Positions 18,724 through 27,845 are shown, counted from the first letter of the stretch. The stretch: DNA of 64,000 nt from Niastella sp966211305 (GCA_966211305.1 CBIHPC010000002.1:1-64000); one strand, 5' to 3'. The notes: generated by a model not told the origin, from the sequence alone. A program made the numbers and translations.

Positions 18724-18742
18724 ATCGCCGAAGGCAATCCCT
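18724..18742. repeat. Small palindromic repeat, copy 2
   Basis: Nineteen bases identical to 133-151, again forming an imperfect hairpin with a GAA loop. It lies in the 219-base gap between HTCS1 and the DUF2306 gene, which otherwise shows nothing recognisable. Confidence 0.5.
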
Positions 18743-18815
18743 TTTGGTCATTGGTCAAATGGCGTGCTGAACGTCAACATAGATTTTAAAATCAGACAGT
18801 TGCTGTTTGCTAATT

Positions 18816-19619
18816 TCAAATCCGCGGCAGCCACATACCACTGATAGCGCCCAAAATTCCCACTGCCATTCCTATGGAGATGATAAAAAGAGCCAGGGAA
18901 AATGCCCATTTTTTATATTCCAGGTTTGAATATTTAGCGTTAAAGTATAGTGCCACTACCGGCTGGGGAAGTATGTAAACAAATACTGCTAAAACATTTA
19001 AGAAAGGCCCGGTAAAAGTTTCGGGATCAAAACCAACAGGCGCTTTATGAATGACCATCCAGAGCATAAAGAAAACACGGAATAACCATACCCCGCTCAT
19101 TGCAAGAACCAGGTGCACTGCCCATTGATTATGCAGCCTGATATTTCTTTGTATTGCATATTTTATAGTGAAAAAGGCACAAACAATAATGATCACCGCA
19201 TTAATGGTAATACCTACGGCACTAAATAATCCCCCAACACCTCCTCTAACCCACGATAGATATAACCCTGCCAAACTGATAAGAAAAGCTGAACAAATAT
19301 AGATTCTGCCACTGTTGCGGTGAAAACGGGCAGCCTTTTTCCTGATTGCAGGCACCAATTGCAATGGCCCTAAAATAGTAACTACGGCTGCCAGAGTAAC
19401 ATGTAAGCCAAATACAAGATTGCCTCTTATGTCACCTTTCACATAAAAATCAGGATTGGCCGTATTCCATTTATCGAAATGGCCCAGCGCCGCAGATTTC
19501 CAATATAATAAAATTATATAAGAAGCAAAGGCCAACTGTCCCACAAAGGTTATTGTAAACCATAAGCGTGTGACATTTTTAAAAATGCGTAAAGCTAAGG
19601 ATTGAGTCAGGTGTATCAT
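18816..19619 (-). CDS. DUF2306-like multi-pass membrane protein
   Basis: A 267-residue predicted inner-membrane protein with about seven hydrophobic segments. Examples are LWFTITFVGQLAFASYIILL, VFGLHVTLAAVVTILGPLQL, ICSAFLISLAGLYLSWV, VFVYILPQPVVALYFNA and a C-terminal LFIISIGMAVGILGAISGMW. Conserved-looking polar positions include HNQWAVHLVLAMSGVWLFR and the RFHRNSGRIY loop, which resemble the DUF2306 family of unknown function. The start is at the ATG at 19619; an in-frame TTG six bases earlier is less likely. It is monocistronic, between HTCS1 and the intron remnant, and has no evident link to glycan use. Function unknown. Confidence 0.7.
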   Translation of the reverse strand: MIHLTQSLALRIFKNVTRLWFTITFVGQLAFASYIILLYWKSAALGHFDKWNTANPDFYVKGDIRGNLVFGLHVTLAAVVTILGPLQLVPAIRKKAARFHRNSGRIYICSAFLISLAGLYLSWVRGGVGGLFSAVGITINAVIIIVCAFFTIKYAIQRNIRLHNQWAVHLVLAMSGVWLFRVFFMLWMVIHKAPVGFDPETFTGPFLNVLAVFVYILPQPVVALYFNAKYSNLEYKKWAFSLALFIISIGMAVGILGAISGMWLPRI

Positions 19620-19799
19620 GAACAAGGGTTTTAATCAAAGCTCATACCTTTATATAGCCTTTTATGGCTACACGGTTATTTTACCTGTACGTGTATGCGG
19701 GAATAAATGTTACTGTATTAATAAATTAAAAAGATCGTTAGTGAAAATATGGAGCAATTAAAGAATATGCAACAAATTGATAATTACAGAGAGCACTGT

Positions 19800-20233
19800 A
19801 AGTTTCCAGTGTTTGGCGGAAAAGCGTAACTGAGATAAATTCTCCCAATCATGATTGGGTAGAGCCTGGGTCTTACGTTTAAGGATACGTTGCCTTTGCG
19901 GCTCATGCCCATGTAGTGGGTAAAGCCTAAGAAGTCAAACGTTTTCTATCTGCCTGACGAACCATTCATCCAGCTCATAGTGCAGATAAATGTTACTGAG
20001 AAGCGGTGAGATCGTTCCCCCTTGCGGGTTGGATATACAAGCTGTCCGTTATCTAATACGCCGGCTTTGAGCCATTTGTCGATCATCTTTCTTATCACGC
20101 CATCGCCCAGTTTTACTACAGGTTCCTGCCATACATCCTTTACTGGCAGGATCATTACCTTCCGGTCAACATTATCGAACTTATGGCTAATTTGCACAAT
20201 GGGGTATTGTTTGCCGTCGACCTTCATTATCAA
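19800..20233 (-). pseudogene. Group II intron reverse transcriptase remnant
   Basis: Minus-strand debris of a group II intron-encoded reverse transcriptase. One frame gives IRKMIDKWLKAGVLDNGQLV. A single-base frameshift then leads into QGGTISPLLSNIYLHYELDE, the conserved RT block preceding the catalytic strand, followed by WFVRQIENV and a stop. Shortly after, another frame gives FLGFTHYMGMSRKGN and then RILKRKTQ, matching the later conserved block near the end of RT domain 7. The YADD catalytic block and the region around it are missing, so both frameshifts and a deletion have occurred. The first 40 residues from 20233 (MIMKVDGKQYPIVQISHKFD) do not look like RT and I cannot place them. No intron RNA boundaries could be defined. 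Confidence 0.65.
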
Positions 20234-20278
20234 TTGCGGTCTACAGTATTACCTTCCACGAAGCCGCTGTGTGGGATA

Positions 20279-20299
20279 AAAGTTTTCGTGCAAAACTTT
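20279..20299. terminator. Possible terminator downstream of GH74
   Basis: Perfect 8-base inverted repeat AAAGTTTT-CGTGC-AAAACTTT, about 115 bases beyond the GH74 stop codon on the minus strand, with T-rich sequence inside and after the arms. It is a weak candidate for ending the GH74 transcript. Confidence 0.35.
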
Positions 20300-20412
20300 C
20301 CAGTTATAAAAACTGATAAAAGCAACTTTTCCCGATTACAAAATTTTATAACTTTCGGCTAAATAAAATATATCACGAAGCGATCGTTTTTCAGAAACTC
20401 AACGCCCTGCTT

Positions 20413-23118
20413 TTAAAAAACAAGTTTTATCACCTCTATGCGTTTGTTTTGTGCCGCATTCAACACTTCAAGAAAACCTATACTTCCTTTAACAGACGGG
20501 ATGGCAGGCAATTCAATAACATTATTTCCTGTTGAAATGCCAATAGGGGAACTTGAATGGATAATTCGCCCGGTTACATCCAGCAATCGGATGACTATAG
20601 ATTGAGTCGCAGGGCTGCTAATAGTTATCTTTATTACATTGCCTGCAGACGGATTAGGGCTTATACTCACTTTGGTATAGCTTACTGCGGTACGGCGCAA
20701 TGAAACAGCAGAACTATATTTAATTGTATTATCATAAGCCACTTCTTTAATCCGGTAAAATACCGACCCGTTTAATGTAGTAATATCATCGCTGTACATA
20801 TACGAATGAAGCAGGTTACTGTTAACCCGGCCCAATTCCTTCCATTCACCCCCCTCTATGCTTTTTTCTACAGCAAACCAGGCGACATTGTTTTCATAGG
20901 CAGTCTTCCATTTTACATCAGCAAATGTGGTATTGAATTCGGTTCTCGTTGTTACACTAACAGAAGAAAATAACACAGGTAATGCAACCGGATCATCACC
21001 GTATATTATACCACGGCCACTGGTGCCAATGTAAACACGACCAAATGTTTTAGGATCGGCAGCAAAAGAACGAACAGCTAAAAAATTATGCATGGCATCA
21101 TTGATTCGAGCCCAGGTACTTCCTCCATCGGTGGAGCGATAAAAGCCGTAGGTACCCCCCACCCTGCCCTGGATATAAATAGCGGGATAAGTAGCGCCGT
21201 CAGCTGCTTTGCCAAATGCTACTTTATAAGCAGCATCCACGCCACTTATTTTTGTAAATGAGGCGCCGCTGTTTACCGATCTATACAAACCGTTATAACC
21301 GCTGGTAAACCATACGTCACCTTCAATACCGAATACAGCGCAGGTTTGCGCCATCCACAATTCCCAGCTTTGCAATGTAGGCAGGCCCGTTGCGCCATTG
21401 GAGAATGAAACGCCGGCATTGGTACTCACGTGGAAGACGCCTGTAGAAGCATTATACCCATAAAATTTATTGCTGTTTACCTTATCTCCCGTTATTGCCT
21501 CGCCATTGCTGATGCCGGTTGCAGCCGTCCAGGTGGCGGCATTGTTGGTGGAATAATAAACTGATGATGCGCCATTGGGAGACCACAGTATGGTGGCGGC
21601 ATTGGCAGATAAAGTAATACTGCCCGGGCCTGTCGTACCTGCAGGATAGCTGCCGAAAGATGTCCAGGTTACACCCTGATCAACGGAATAAGAGCCGAAA
21701 TTACCACTGCTACCATAATGAGTTCTTACTACATAATTCGGATTACTTTGTCCCACATCAATACTGCCATTGGTACTATAAGAAGGATTGAACTTTCCAG
21801 CCACCGGGGAAATAGCGACATCTACATGCCTGAAACCGTCATGATCGCCTACTGCGCTTAACAAGGGCACCCCCGATGCCGGACTTGCCAGCGAAAGGCC
21901 CACCAGTTCTTCCAGTCCATCATTCTGGAATGTCCATGTAACGGGTGCAGCGGTAATATCGGTTGTTTGATATACGCCATAACCTGTTACGAACCACGCT
22001 TTTGTATTATCAAAAGGGTCTATTTCCACATCGCCAATCCAGTGCGCCGTATAACCGGAGGTATAAGGCGCCGAAGCCTGGTTCCAGGTAGCAGCGGTTA
22101 GCAGCGCCGTCCATGTGTTGCCTCCATCGGTACTACGATATATTTCATCGCGTGGCCACCAGCGATCCAGGGTACTTACCAATACCGTATTGGGATTGGA
22201 CGCATCAACACTCACTCCGGAAAAACCGCCCTGTCCTGCGGGAACCGGCAAAGATGTCCAGGAATTCGTTGCTGTATTGAGCTTATTTACGGCGCCTGTT
22301 GTGATATTATTTGGGCCAGGATTGTCAGAATAGGTAATGTACATATTACCATCTGATGCAAGCACGCCCTGCAACGGCATCAGGGTGGTTGGTTGACCAG
22401 GAACAGCACTCCAGGTAACTCCTCCATCAGTACTTTTATAAAGGTTGGTGCCCGTTTGCATTATACCTACATAAATAGTTTGTGTAGCATTCCCCGCTGT
22501 GCCAGTGCTTTTATCAAAAAGTACAAACGAAACACCTGCCCCACTAAATGTGGATACGGGAAAACTGTTTACCTTACTCCAGGTGCTGCCATAGTCTGTG
22601 CTTTTCCATAAACCATCTTTGCTGGATCCAAGAAAAAGAATACTGCCTAAATTAGGGTCAACCGCCAGGCGCTCGCTGCTATTGCGGCCGTCTTCATTAC
22701 CCCCCAGTTTAATAGTCAGGTCGTGTTTCATCCATGTATTCCCTTTATCAGTTGATGAAAACACAGCCGCATTACCTGCCCATGAAGCCGTATACAAGCC
22801 GGTAGCCATATATACCCTGTTCACATCATTCGGATCAGTAGCTATACTTAATACCCCTGAATAATTCTCTTCATCCTGTCCCATGAAATCAGTTAATGGT
22901 ATCCATTTACCGGTAGATGCATCCCAGCGATAAGCACCACCTACATCAGTACGTGCGTACAATAAATTGCTTTGAGAGGGATGAAAAACGAGCCCGGACA
23001 CGAAGCCTCCGCCACCAACTTTTACATTTTGCCAGCTGTAAGATTGAGCTACGAGATTTGTTGTAATGCTACACATGCACAGAAGCAGTAAGCGCTTGAT
23101 TGAGTACTTTTTTTCCAT
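20413..23118 (-). CDS. GH74 endo-xyloglucanase with T9SS sorting domain
   Basis: A 901-residue secreted xyloglucanase; the start is placed at 23118 (MEKKYSIKRLLLL..., signal ending NLVAQ), ignoring 15 residues that would precede the signal. The mature protein is two seven-bladed propellers built of BNR/Asp-box repeats (STDGGSTWARIND, STDKGNTWMKHD, STDGGNTWTALL). The catalytic pair is visible as Asp58 in YARTDVGGAYRWD and the Asp of AVGDHDGFRHVDV. After about residue 720 come a beta-rich linker domain and a C-terminal T9SS tail (VSISPNPSAGN...), so it should be exported by type IX secretion. GH74 enzymes cut the backbone of xyloglucan, fitting the neighbouring PUL. It lies apart from that operon and probably has its own promoter. 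Confidence 0.92.
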   Translation of the reverse strand: MEKKYSIKRLLLLCMCSITTNLVAQSYSWQNVKVGGGGFVSGLVFHPSQSNLLYARTDVGGAYRWDASTGKWIPLTDFMGQDEENYSGVLSIATDPNDVNRVYMATGLYTASWAGNAAVFSSTDKGNTWMKHDLTIKLGGNEDGRNSSERLAVDPNLGSILFLGSSKDGLWKSTDYGSTWSKVNSFPVSTFSGAGVSFVLFDKSTGTAGNATQTIYVGIMQTGTNLYKSTDGGVTWSAVPGQPTTLMPLQGVLASDGNMYITYSDNPGPNNITTGAVNKLNTATNSWTSLPVPAGQGGFSGVSVDASNPNTVLVSTLDRWWPRDEIYRSTDGGNTWTALLTAATWNQASAPYTSGYTAHWIGDVEIDPFDNTKAWFVTGYGVYQTTDITAAPVTWTFQNDGLEELVGLSLASPASGVPLLSAVGDHDGFRHVDVAISPVAGKFNPSYSTNGSIDVGQSNPNYVVRTHYGSSGNFGSYSVDQGVTWTSFGSYPAGTTGPGSITLSANAATILWSPNGASSVYYSTNNAATWTAATGISNGEAITGDKVNSNKFYGYNASTGVFHVSTNAGVSFSNGATGLPTLQSWELWMAQTCAVFGIEGDVWFTSGYNGLYRSVNSGASFTKISGVDAAYKVAFGKAADGATYPAIYIQGRVGGTYGFYRSTDGGSTWARINDAMHNFLAVRSFAADPKTFGRVYIGTSGRGIIYGDDPVALPVLFSSVSVTTRTEFNTTFADVKWKTAYENNVAWFAVEKSIEGGEWKELGRVNSNLLHSYMYSDDITTLNGSVFYRIKEVAYDNTIKYSSAVSLRRTAVSYTKVSISPNPSAGNVIKITISSPATQSIVIRLLDVTGRIIHSSSPIGISTGNNVIELPAIPSVKGSIGFLEVLNAAQNKRIEVIKLVF

Positions 23119-23206
23119 TTGAAGTATTTTATGAAGTATTTTCACCTCAACCAAGATTAACAATTGAAATCAGAGAGCCTGATTACAATTTAGGCACTAT
23201 ACGTCA

Positions 23207-23247
23207 GCCTCAAATTTGAGGCCATAATTTTATAATGGCCTTAAATT
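23207..23247. promoter_or_regulatory. Nested palindromes upstream of GH74
   Basis: Three overlapping symmetries occur 89-129 bases before the GH74 start: the perfect 16-base palindrome GCCTCAAATTTGAGGC (23207-23222), the dyad GGCCAT...ATGGCC (23220-23240), and an 11-base stem AATTTGAGGCC/GGCCTTAAATT (23213-23223 / 23237-23247, one mismatch). They could be an operator or alternative leader-RNA hairpins. No regulator is known for them. Confidence 0.4.
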
Positions 23248-23374
23248 CCATATAGGAGACCATTATACGCAATTAATATTTAATTTGCAGGAACTGCTCC
23301 GCCAGTTACCGCCACGCTAAATGCCTCAATTTCTTACTTTGTAGCAAGCTGCTTAATAGCGGTGTCAGTATGAT

Positions 23375-23596
23375 TTATTGTACAGGCATCGCATTGCCGT
23401 CAAAAAACTCCAGGCCCCCGGTACGCAGGTTGTATCTTGCTTATTCAGTACAAACTCAACAGGCCTATCTGGTTTCGACCGTACCATTATAATCATCATA
23501 AGCTACCCACTTATCACCTAATCGCAACTTCCGGGATAAGGATTGATTCAGCCGTTCCACATCTTTTTCTTCAATTTTCATACAATCGGTTTTCAT
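23375..23596 (-). pseudogene. Degraded small gene, function unknown
   Basis: From ATG 23596 the minus strand reads MKTDCMKIEEKDVERLNQSL, then RLGDKWVAYDDYNGTVETR and a stop. The similarity of style continues past the stop as PVEFVLN and, after a frame change, RYNLRTGGLEFFDGNAMPVQ to a TAA at 23375. The run of polar, ordered protein-like sequence through a stop and a frameshift suggests a decayed gene. I do not recognise the family. Confidence 0.35.
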
Positions 23597-24131
23597 GTAA
23601 AACATTATGCAGAAGTTTATTGCGCATAACCACAGTTTTTATTGTTGCGTAATCAATCCCTCTCTTTCGCAAGCCCCCATCAGAGAGGCGTATCTTCAAT
23701 TCTTAATCAGTTTAAGTATAATGCGCCGAATGTATAGTGTTGATGAGAAGCGACCACCGGCCAATTGGTAACCGTAGGCAAAACCAGGAGTAGTTTGGCC
23801 GGAGCCGTTGCTCACTTGCTTTACGCTATTCTGAACAACGCAGCACCAGACACAAAGCCCCAGATCGTTGCCCTCCTTACTCTTCAGATAGAATAATTCA
23901 TGTATATATGCATCCTACCCCAGACAGAAATAATGATGATAAATATAAGGTGTAGCCGCAGTTTTTAGGACATCCATTATGTTTATATCATATGTGTGTT
24001 TTCATCTATACCCAAACACCACTAAAAAATTCAACTTTTATAAGACGTTGATCCGGAAATTTATGTGTATTGCAATTTTTTAAGGCTAAGCATTTGCCCT
24101 TATATTGTACTTTAGCAAAAATCTTTTACGC
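23597..24131. other. Intergenic stretch with repeat fragment
   Basis: No supported gene. It contains a 15-base match (23654-23668) to the flank of the small palindromic repeat near position 144. A minus-strand frame between about 23700 and 23890 (including SGQTTPGFAYGYQLAGGRF) stays open but has no start and no recognised similarity. The last ~80 bases are the AT-rich leader of the following gene; no clear Bacteroidota promoter box was found. Confidence 0.4.
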
Positions 24132-26249
24132 ATGAAAAAACTGTACCCTTTGCTGGGATTCTTTATTTGCTTTAGTCATACCCTGTTCGCTCAATGTATA
24201 TCTGCAACGGTAAGATCAACGACCACGATCAATACACCGGGTTACGCCTTAAATTCAAATTTTAATTCCAGTTCCACTGCAGCGGCAACTATCTCCAATT
24301 TGAGCAGTGGGATGTTTACATTTTCTGCTACCGTATCTGGTACCGCCACCTGGTCAACGGGCGTGCAGATCCAAAACGACCCTACTGTTGGGAATTACAT
24401 TTATGTGCAACCGACCAATACCGATAATGCATCTTCTGCCAGCGTTGCCACCTATACGTTCCAGTTTGCAGAAGCTGTTACTAATTTCAGTTTGCGCTGC
24501 GCAGGTCTCAATAATCTTGACCAGCTAAGGATCACCGCATTTAATGATGCTACTCCTGTTACTATAAGCGCAGCTAACTTCAGTGATAATGTTGCCGACC
24601 CCGGAAATGGTGGCGTTATTGCGATTTCGGGCGGCAATATAATTACCGGCAATAACACAGCCGGCGGTACCGGAGTTACCACCAACCGTATTACATTAAC
24701 GATACCAGGTCCGGTAACAAGTATTGTGATGTACAGCGGTAAATCGGATAATTCAAACAGCACCGTTACCCTGGGATTCACTTCTGTTTCATACACACGT
24801 TGCATAAAAATAAGACCTGATATCAACGCCACCTTCGTGAACACTTCCGTATCGGGAAATGTAGGCACCAACGATACACAACCAACCGGAACAACCTATG
24901 GAACTGCTACCGCACTTCCCGGCAATCCCGGCCCGGCAGTACCCACTATTAATTCCGACGGTTCTTATACCTTTACATCTGCGGTTGCAGGTATTTTCAG
25001 ATTTACAGTGCCTATGTGTCCGGGCAGCGTTGTGACCCCTGACTGTGCAAATGTTAATTTAACCATAACGGTAAGCGATGCAGCCGGTTTTACCAATAAA
25101 CCTTTTGCCAATACAGATCTGGCTGCTACTCCTGTCAATACAGCCGTCACGTTAAATACTTTGGCAAACGACAAGGCGGGTAATAATACTTCCGTTACGC
25201 TGAATCCTGCTTCTGTGGCAGTTACAGTAGCACCGCTTCACGGGACTACAAGTGTGAACAGCAGCACCGGCGCCATCACTTATACGCCCACCACCGGCTA
25301 TACAGGTTATGATACACTAACCTATCAGGTGTGCGATACGAAGTCACCAACACCGCAGTGTGCAACCGCTTATCAGATAATTACCATTATTCCTGCTGCC
25401 ACCACAAATTCAACATTGGCTGCAGATGATTATAATAGTACTCCACTAAATACAAACGTGTCAGGGAATATAAAAGACAACGACAGTGACCCGGAAAACA
25501 ATACCCAGACCATTACCGCACAAACCACCACCACACCCGGCAAAGGCACGTTGACGCTTTTATCGAATGGTAGTTATACTTTTGCTCCGGTTAGCGGTTT
25601 TAATGGTCCGATAAATTATACTTACCAGACCTGCGATAATGGTTCACCTGCTGCCTGTACCAATGCAACGCTGTACCTGCTTGTGTTTCCAAATGCCACT
25701 TTACCACTGGAACTTCTTTCGTTTACGGCCATTGCCCATAACGGAAATGCGCAATTAACGTGGAGAACAGCCGATCAGGACAATGTGAACAGGTTTGAAA
25801 TAGAACGTTCATCCCTGTCGCCTGTTTCTTATACAACAGTTGGCACCGTTCCTGTAAACAATGGCACAACCGGTACTTATTATTACACAGACGCAAATGC
25901 AGGAGATCGCATCAAAACGGGGGTCTACCGTTTAAAAATTATCGACAACGATGGCCGTTTCAAGTATAGCCAGGTTCGCACGGTTAACTTTGAAAAAAAT
26001 GGATCATCCACAGTACGGCCAACACAGGTAACGGCAGGCGAGCCGGTAACACTTTTTGCCGGCGCTTCAACCACTCAGGAACGCTATACCGGACGACTTT
26101 ATAATTCATTCGGTCAGTTACTGCAGGAGTGGACGGATGTAACTGATACTTTCCGGCAAATTGAAACAGCCAATCTTCGGAAAGGAATGTATTTTATTAA
26201 AATTATCAGGCAAACGGGAAGTACCACTGAAAAGTTTGTAGTTCAATAG
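24132..26249 (+). CDS. Secreted cadherin-like repeat protein with T9SS tail
   Basis: A 705-residue cell-surface or secreted protein; start at 24132 (MKKLYPLLGFFICFSHTLFA, signal peptide). Residues ~20-225 form an uncharacterised Thr/Ser-rich beta domain. Two Big_9/cadherin-like modules follow, recognisable by VNTAVTLNTLANDKAGN...TYTPTTGYTGYDTLTYQVCD and LNTNVSGNIKDNDSDPENN...FAPVSGFNGPINYTYQTCD, preceded by a weaker third copy around VSGNVGTNDTQPTG. The segment LPLELLSFTAIAHNGNAQLT...FEIERS marks the linker common in T9SS cargo, and the end (GMYFIKIIRQTGSTTEKFVVQ) is the type A sorting domain. No catalytic motif was seen. A role in adhesion or the surface matrix is inference. A strong terminator follows. 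Confidence 0.82.
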   Translation: MKKLYPLLGFFICFSHTLFAQCISATVRSTTTINTPGYALNSNFNSSSTAAATISNLSSGMFTFSATVSGTATWSTGVQIQNDPTVGNYIYVQPTNTDNASSASVATYTFQFAEAVTNFSLRCAGLNNLDQLRITAFNDATPVTISAANFSDNVADPGNGGVIAISGGNIITGNNTAGGTGVTTNRITLTIPGPVTSIVMYSGKSDNSNSTVTLGFTSVSYTRCIKIRPDINATFVNTSVSGNVGTNDTQPTGTTYGTATALPGNPGPAVPTINSDGSYTFTSAVAGIFRFTVPMCPGSVVTPDCANVNLTITVSDAAGFTNKPFANTDLAATPVNTAVTLNTLANDKAGNNTSVTLNPASVAVTVAPLHGTTSVNSSTGAITYTPTTGYTGYDTLTYQVCDTKSPTPQCATAYQIITIIPAATTNSTLAADDYNSTPLNTNVSGNIKDNDSDPENNTQTITAQTTTTPGKGTLTLLSNGSYTFAPVSGFNGPINYTYQTCDNGSPAACTNATLYLLVFPNATLPLELLSFTAIAHNGNAQLTWRTADQDNVNRFEIERSSLSPVSYTTVGTVPVNNGTTGTYYYTDANAGDRIKTGVYRLKIIDNDGRFKYSQVRTVNFEKNGSSTVRPTQVTAGEPVTLFAGASTTQERYTGRLYNSFGQLLQEWTDVTDTFRQIETANLRKGMYFIKIIRQTGSTTEKFVVQ

Positions 26250-26278
26250 GACCTTTTTAACATAATCACAAAATATTA

Positions 26279-26315
26279 AAAACTGCTACTATCCCCGATG
26301 GTAGCAGTTTTTATT
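26279..26315 (+). terminator. Rho-independent terminator
   Basis: Perfect 11-base stem AAAACTGCTAC / GTAGCAGTTTT with an 11-base loop, followed by TTATTTT, 30 bases after the stop of the cadherin-like gene. Confidence 0.85.
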
Positions 26316-26655
26316 TTGTGGTTGCTTTATTCGAGTGATTTCGCTGCGAATGAAGAATTTTGAAGGGAAGAAGTTCCGAACATATGATCTTAGTTGTGGA
26401 CCGATACGCCAAAGTTACCGGACGGTTTAAACCCTACTATTATTATTCAATTTCCTGATAATCAGTCAAAATTGGAAAAGTTACCTATATTGAAGAGTCA
26501 GGCGTCATTGTAACCGACAACTTTCACCATTTCAGGCTGACCTACCCATAAAACCCCGGCACAATCAACCCCTTTTTTGGCACGAATACACCTTATTTAT
26601 TTTATGGCTAAGCAGTACGTTTGAGCCTCAAAAATCAATTTAATTATGGCACTGA
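26316..26655. other. Non-coding stretch with possible gene debris
   Basis: No intact gene. A short plus-strand frame at 26462-26553 (VKIGKVTYIEESGVIV...) has no start and may be decayed coding sequence. The rest shows nothing recognisable. Confidence 0.3.
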
Positions 26656-26814
26656 TCAATCCTCACAAAATTATTTAGTGGGCTTTCAGTAGGAGGACAA
26701 ATAGAAGGACCTATCGGTGATAGTCCCTGGGGTTCATATTTTGGCTGTTTTAGAGACAAATATAGTATTGAATGGATTGTGGAATTTGACCCAGCACATA
26801 ACGGAAAAGCATAA
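26656..26814 (+). pseudogene. VOC-family (PhnB/glyoxalase-like) C-terminal fragment
   Basis: A 52-residue plus-strand frame without a start codon reads LSVGGQIEGPIGDSPWGSYF, then GCFRDKYSIEWIVEFDPAHN and a stop. This is the C-terminal strand pattern of VOC-superfamily PhnB-like proteins, which usually read GDxxWGxxFGxFxDKFGIxWM. The N-terminal half of such a protein (about 140 residues) is not present in any frame upstream. It is a truncated relic and cannot fold alone as the family does. Confidence 0.6.
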
Positions 26815-26991
26815 GCAGAAAACAACGAACGCCTTCAGTGTATTTATGAAATTGTGACTGAACCTTATCGAGGTGGCCTATTATCGGTAAATATCTAATC
26901 CCGTACGCGAAGTTCCGGCCTCAGCCTGCTTTCCATCCTTATTATATTTGTGGGGCCAATAGGAAAATTAAAAGTAAATTTGCAGCTACTC

Positions 26992-27699
26992 ATGAGCTTA
27001 CATGGCATATTTCCTATTGATAAGTGGGATTTTAAAAGCGAATCTGTTTTAAAGGATCTACCTGCCAATGATTTTGAATTACTGACAGCAAATAAAACTG
27101 AACAGGAATATTCAAAAGGAGAGATCATTTTCAGGGAAGCAGCCTACCCCTCCGGTATTTTTTATATCATTGATGGAAAGGTAAAAAAATATAAAGTAGA
27201 CAAAGACGGTAAAGAGCATATAATTTATGTTGCCAACAAGGGAGAATTGATAGGATATCATGCTATTCTTTCAGAAGACCGGTATCCCGATTCGGCTTCA
27301 GCATTGGAAAAAAGCAAAATTGCCTTTATACCAAAAGAAGATTTTTTACTTACGTTACAACAATCGTCTGTCTTAAGTAAACGGTTACTCAAGACCCTTA
27401 GCCATGAATTTGCGGTATTGGCTAACAGCCTGTCGGTTTTTGCCCAAAAATCGGTAAGGGAAAGACTGGCATTACAATTAATTGTGCTTCGGGAAAAGTA
27501 TAAACAGAATTTTCAACCGGGTATGCCGGTTGAGATAAATATCAGCCGTGACGACCTGGCCAGCCTGGTTGGCACGGTTCGGGAACGGGCCGTGCGCATA
27601 CTTACCGAATTCAAAGAAGCAGGCATAGTTGAAACAAAAGGCAGGAAGATCATCGTTCATGACGTTAAACAGCTTATTAAGATCGCCAACTATAAATAG
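26992..27699 (+). CDS. CRP/FNR-family transcriptional regulator
   Basis: A 235-residue regulator; start at ATG 26992 (MSLHGIFPIDKWDF), preferred over 26950 because the extra residues are atypical. Residues ~20-140 form the cyclic-nucleotide-binding-type beta-roll (YSKGEIIFREAAYPSGIFYI, GELIGYHAILSEDRYPDSA), followed by a long dimer helix. The C-terminal winged helix has the Crp motif ISRDDLASLVGTVRERAVRI. The N-terminus has no cysteine cluster, so it is not an Fe-S FNR sensor. The roll lacks an obvious cAMP phosphate-binding RxS motif, so the effector is unknown. A 22-base dyad with FNR-type spacing lies between this gene and the next at 27809-27830 and may be its binding site. Confidence 0.88.
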   Translation: MSLHGIFPIDKWDFKSESVLKDLPANDFELLTANKTEQEYSKGEIIFREAAYPSGIFYIIDGKVKKYKVDKDGKEHIIYVANKGELIGYHAILSEDRYPDSASALEKSKIAFIPKEDFLLTLQQSSVLSKRLLKTLSHEFAVLANSLSVFAQKSVRERLALQLIVLREKYKQNFQPGMPVEINISRDDLASLVGTVRERAVRILTEFKEAGIVETKGRKIIVHDVKQLIKIANYK

Positions 27700-27808
27700 C
27701 CGATCAGTTCGATCGATAACGTTCGACGCGTGCTCACCATTACATAACCAGCCTGCCGGAAAGATAGTACTCACTAAAATTGACAAAAGTCACTTTTTCG
27801 AGTGACAA

Positions 27809-27845
27809 GGTTAACAGTTACCTGTTAACCAACCTGGTAACTTTG
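27809..27845 (+). promoter_or_regulatory. FNR-style dyad plus promoter-like box upstream of methyltransferase
   Basis: The dyad GGTTAACAG-TTAC-CTGTTAACC is perfectly symmetric with 9-base arms and a 4-base spacer, the spacing of CRP/FNR-family sites. It is followed by TAACTTTG (27838-27845), which fits the Bacteroidota -7 consensus TAnnTTTG. No TTTG at the -33 position was found; the dyad occupies that place. The box ends only five bases before the ATG at 27851, implying a very short leader if it is the true promoter. A second small dyad GTCAC...GTGAC lies at 27789-27806. Confidence 0.55.
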
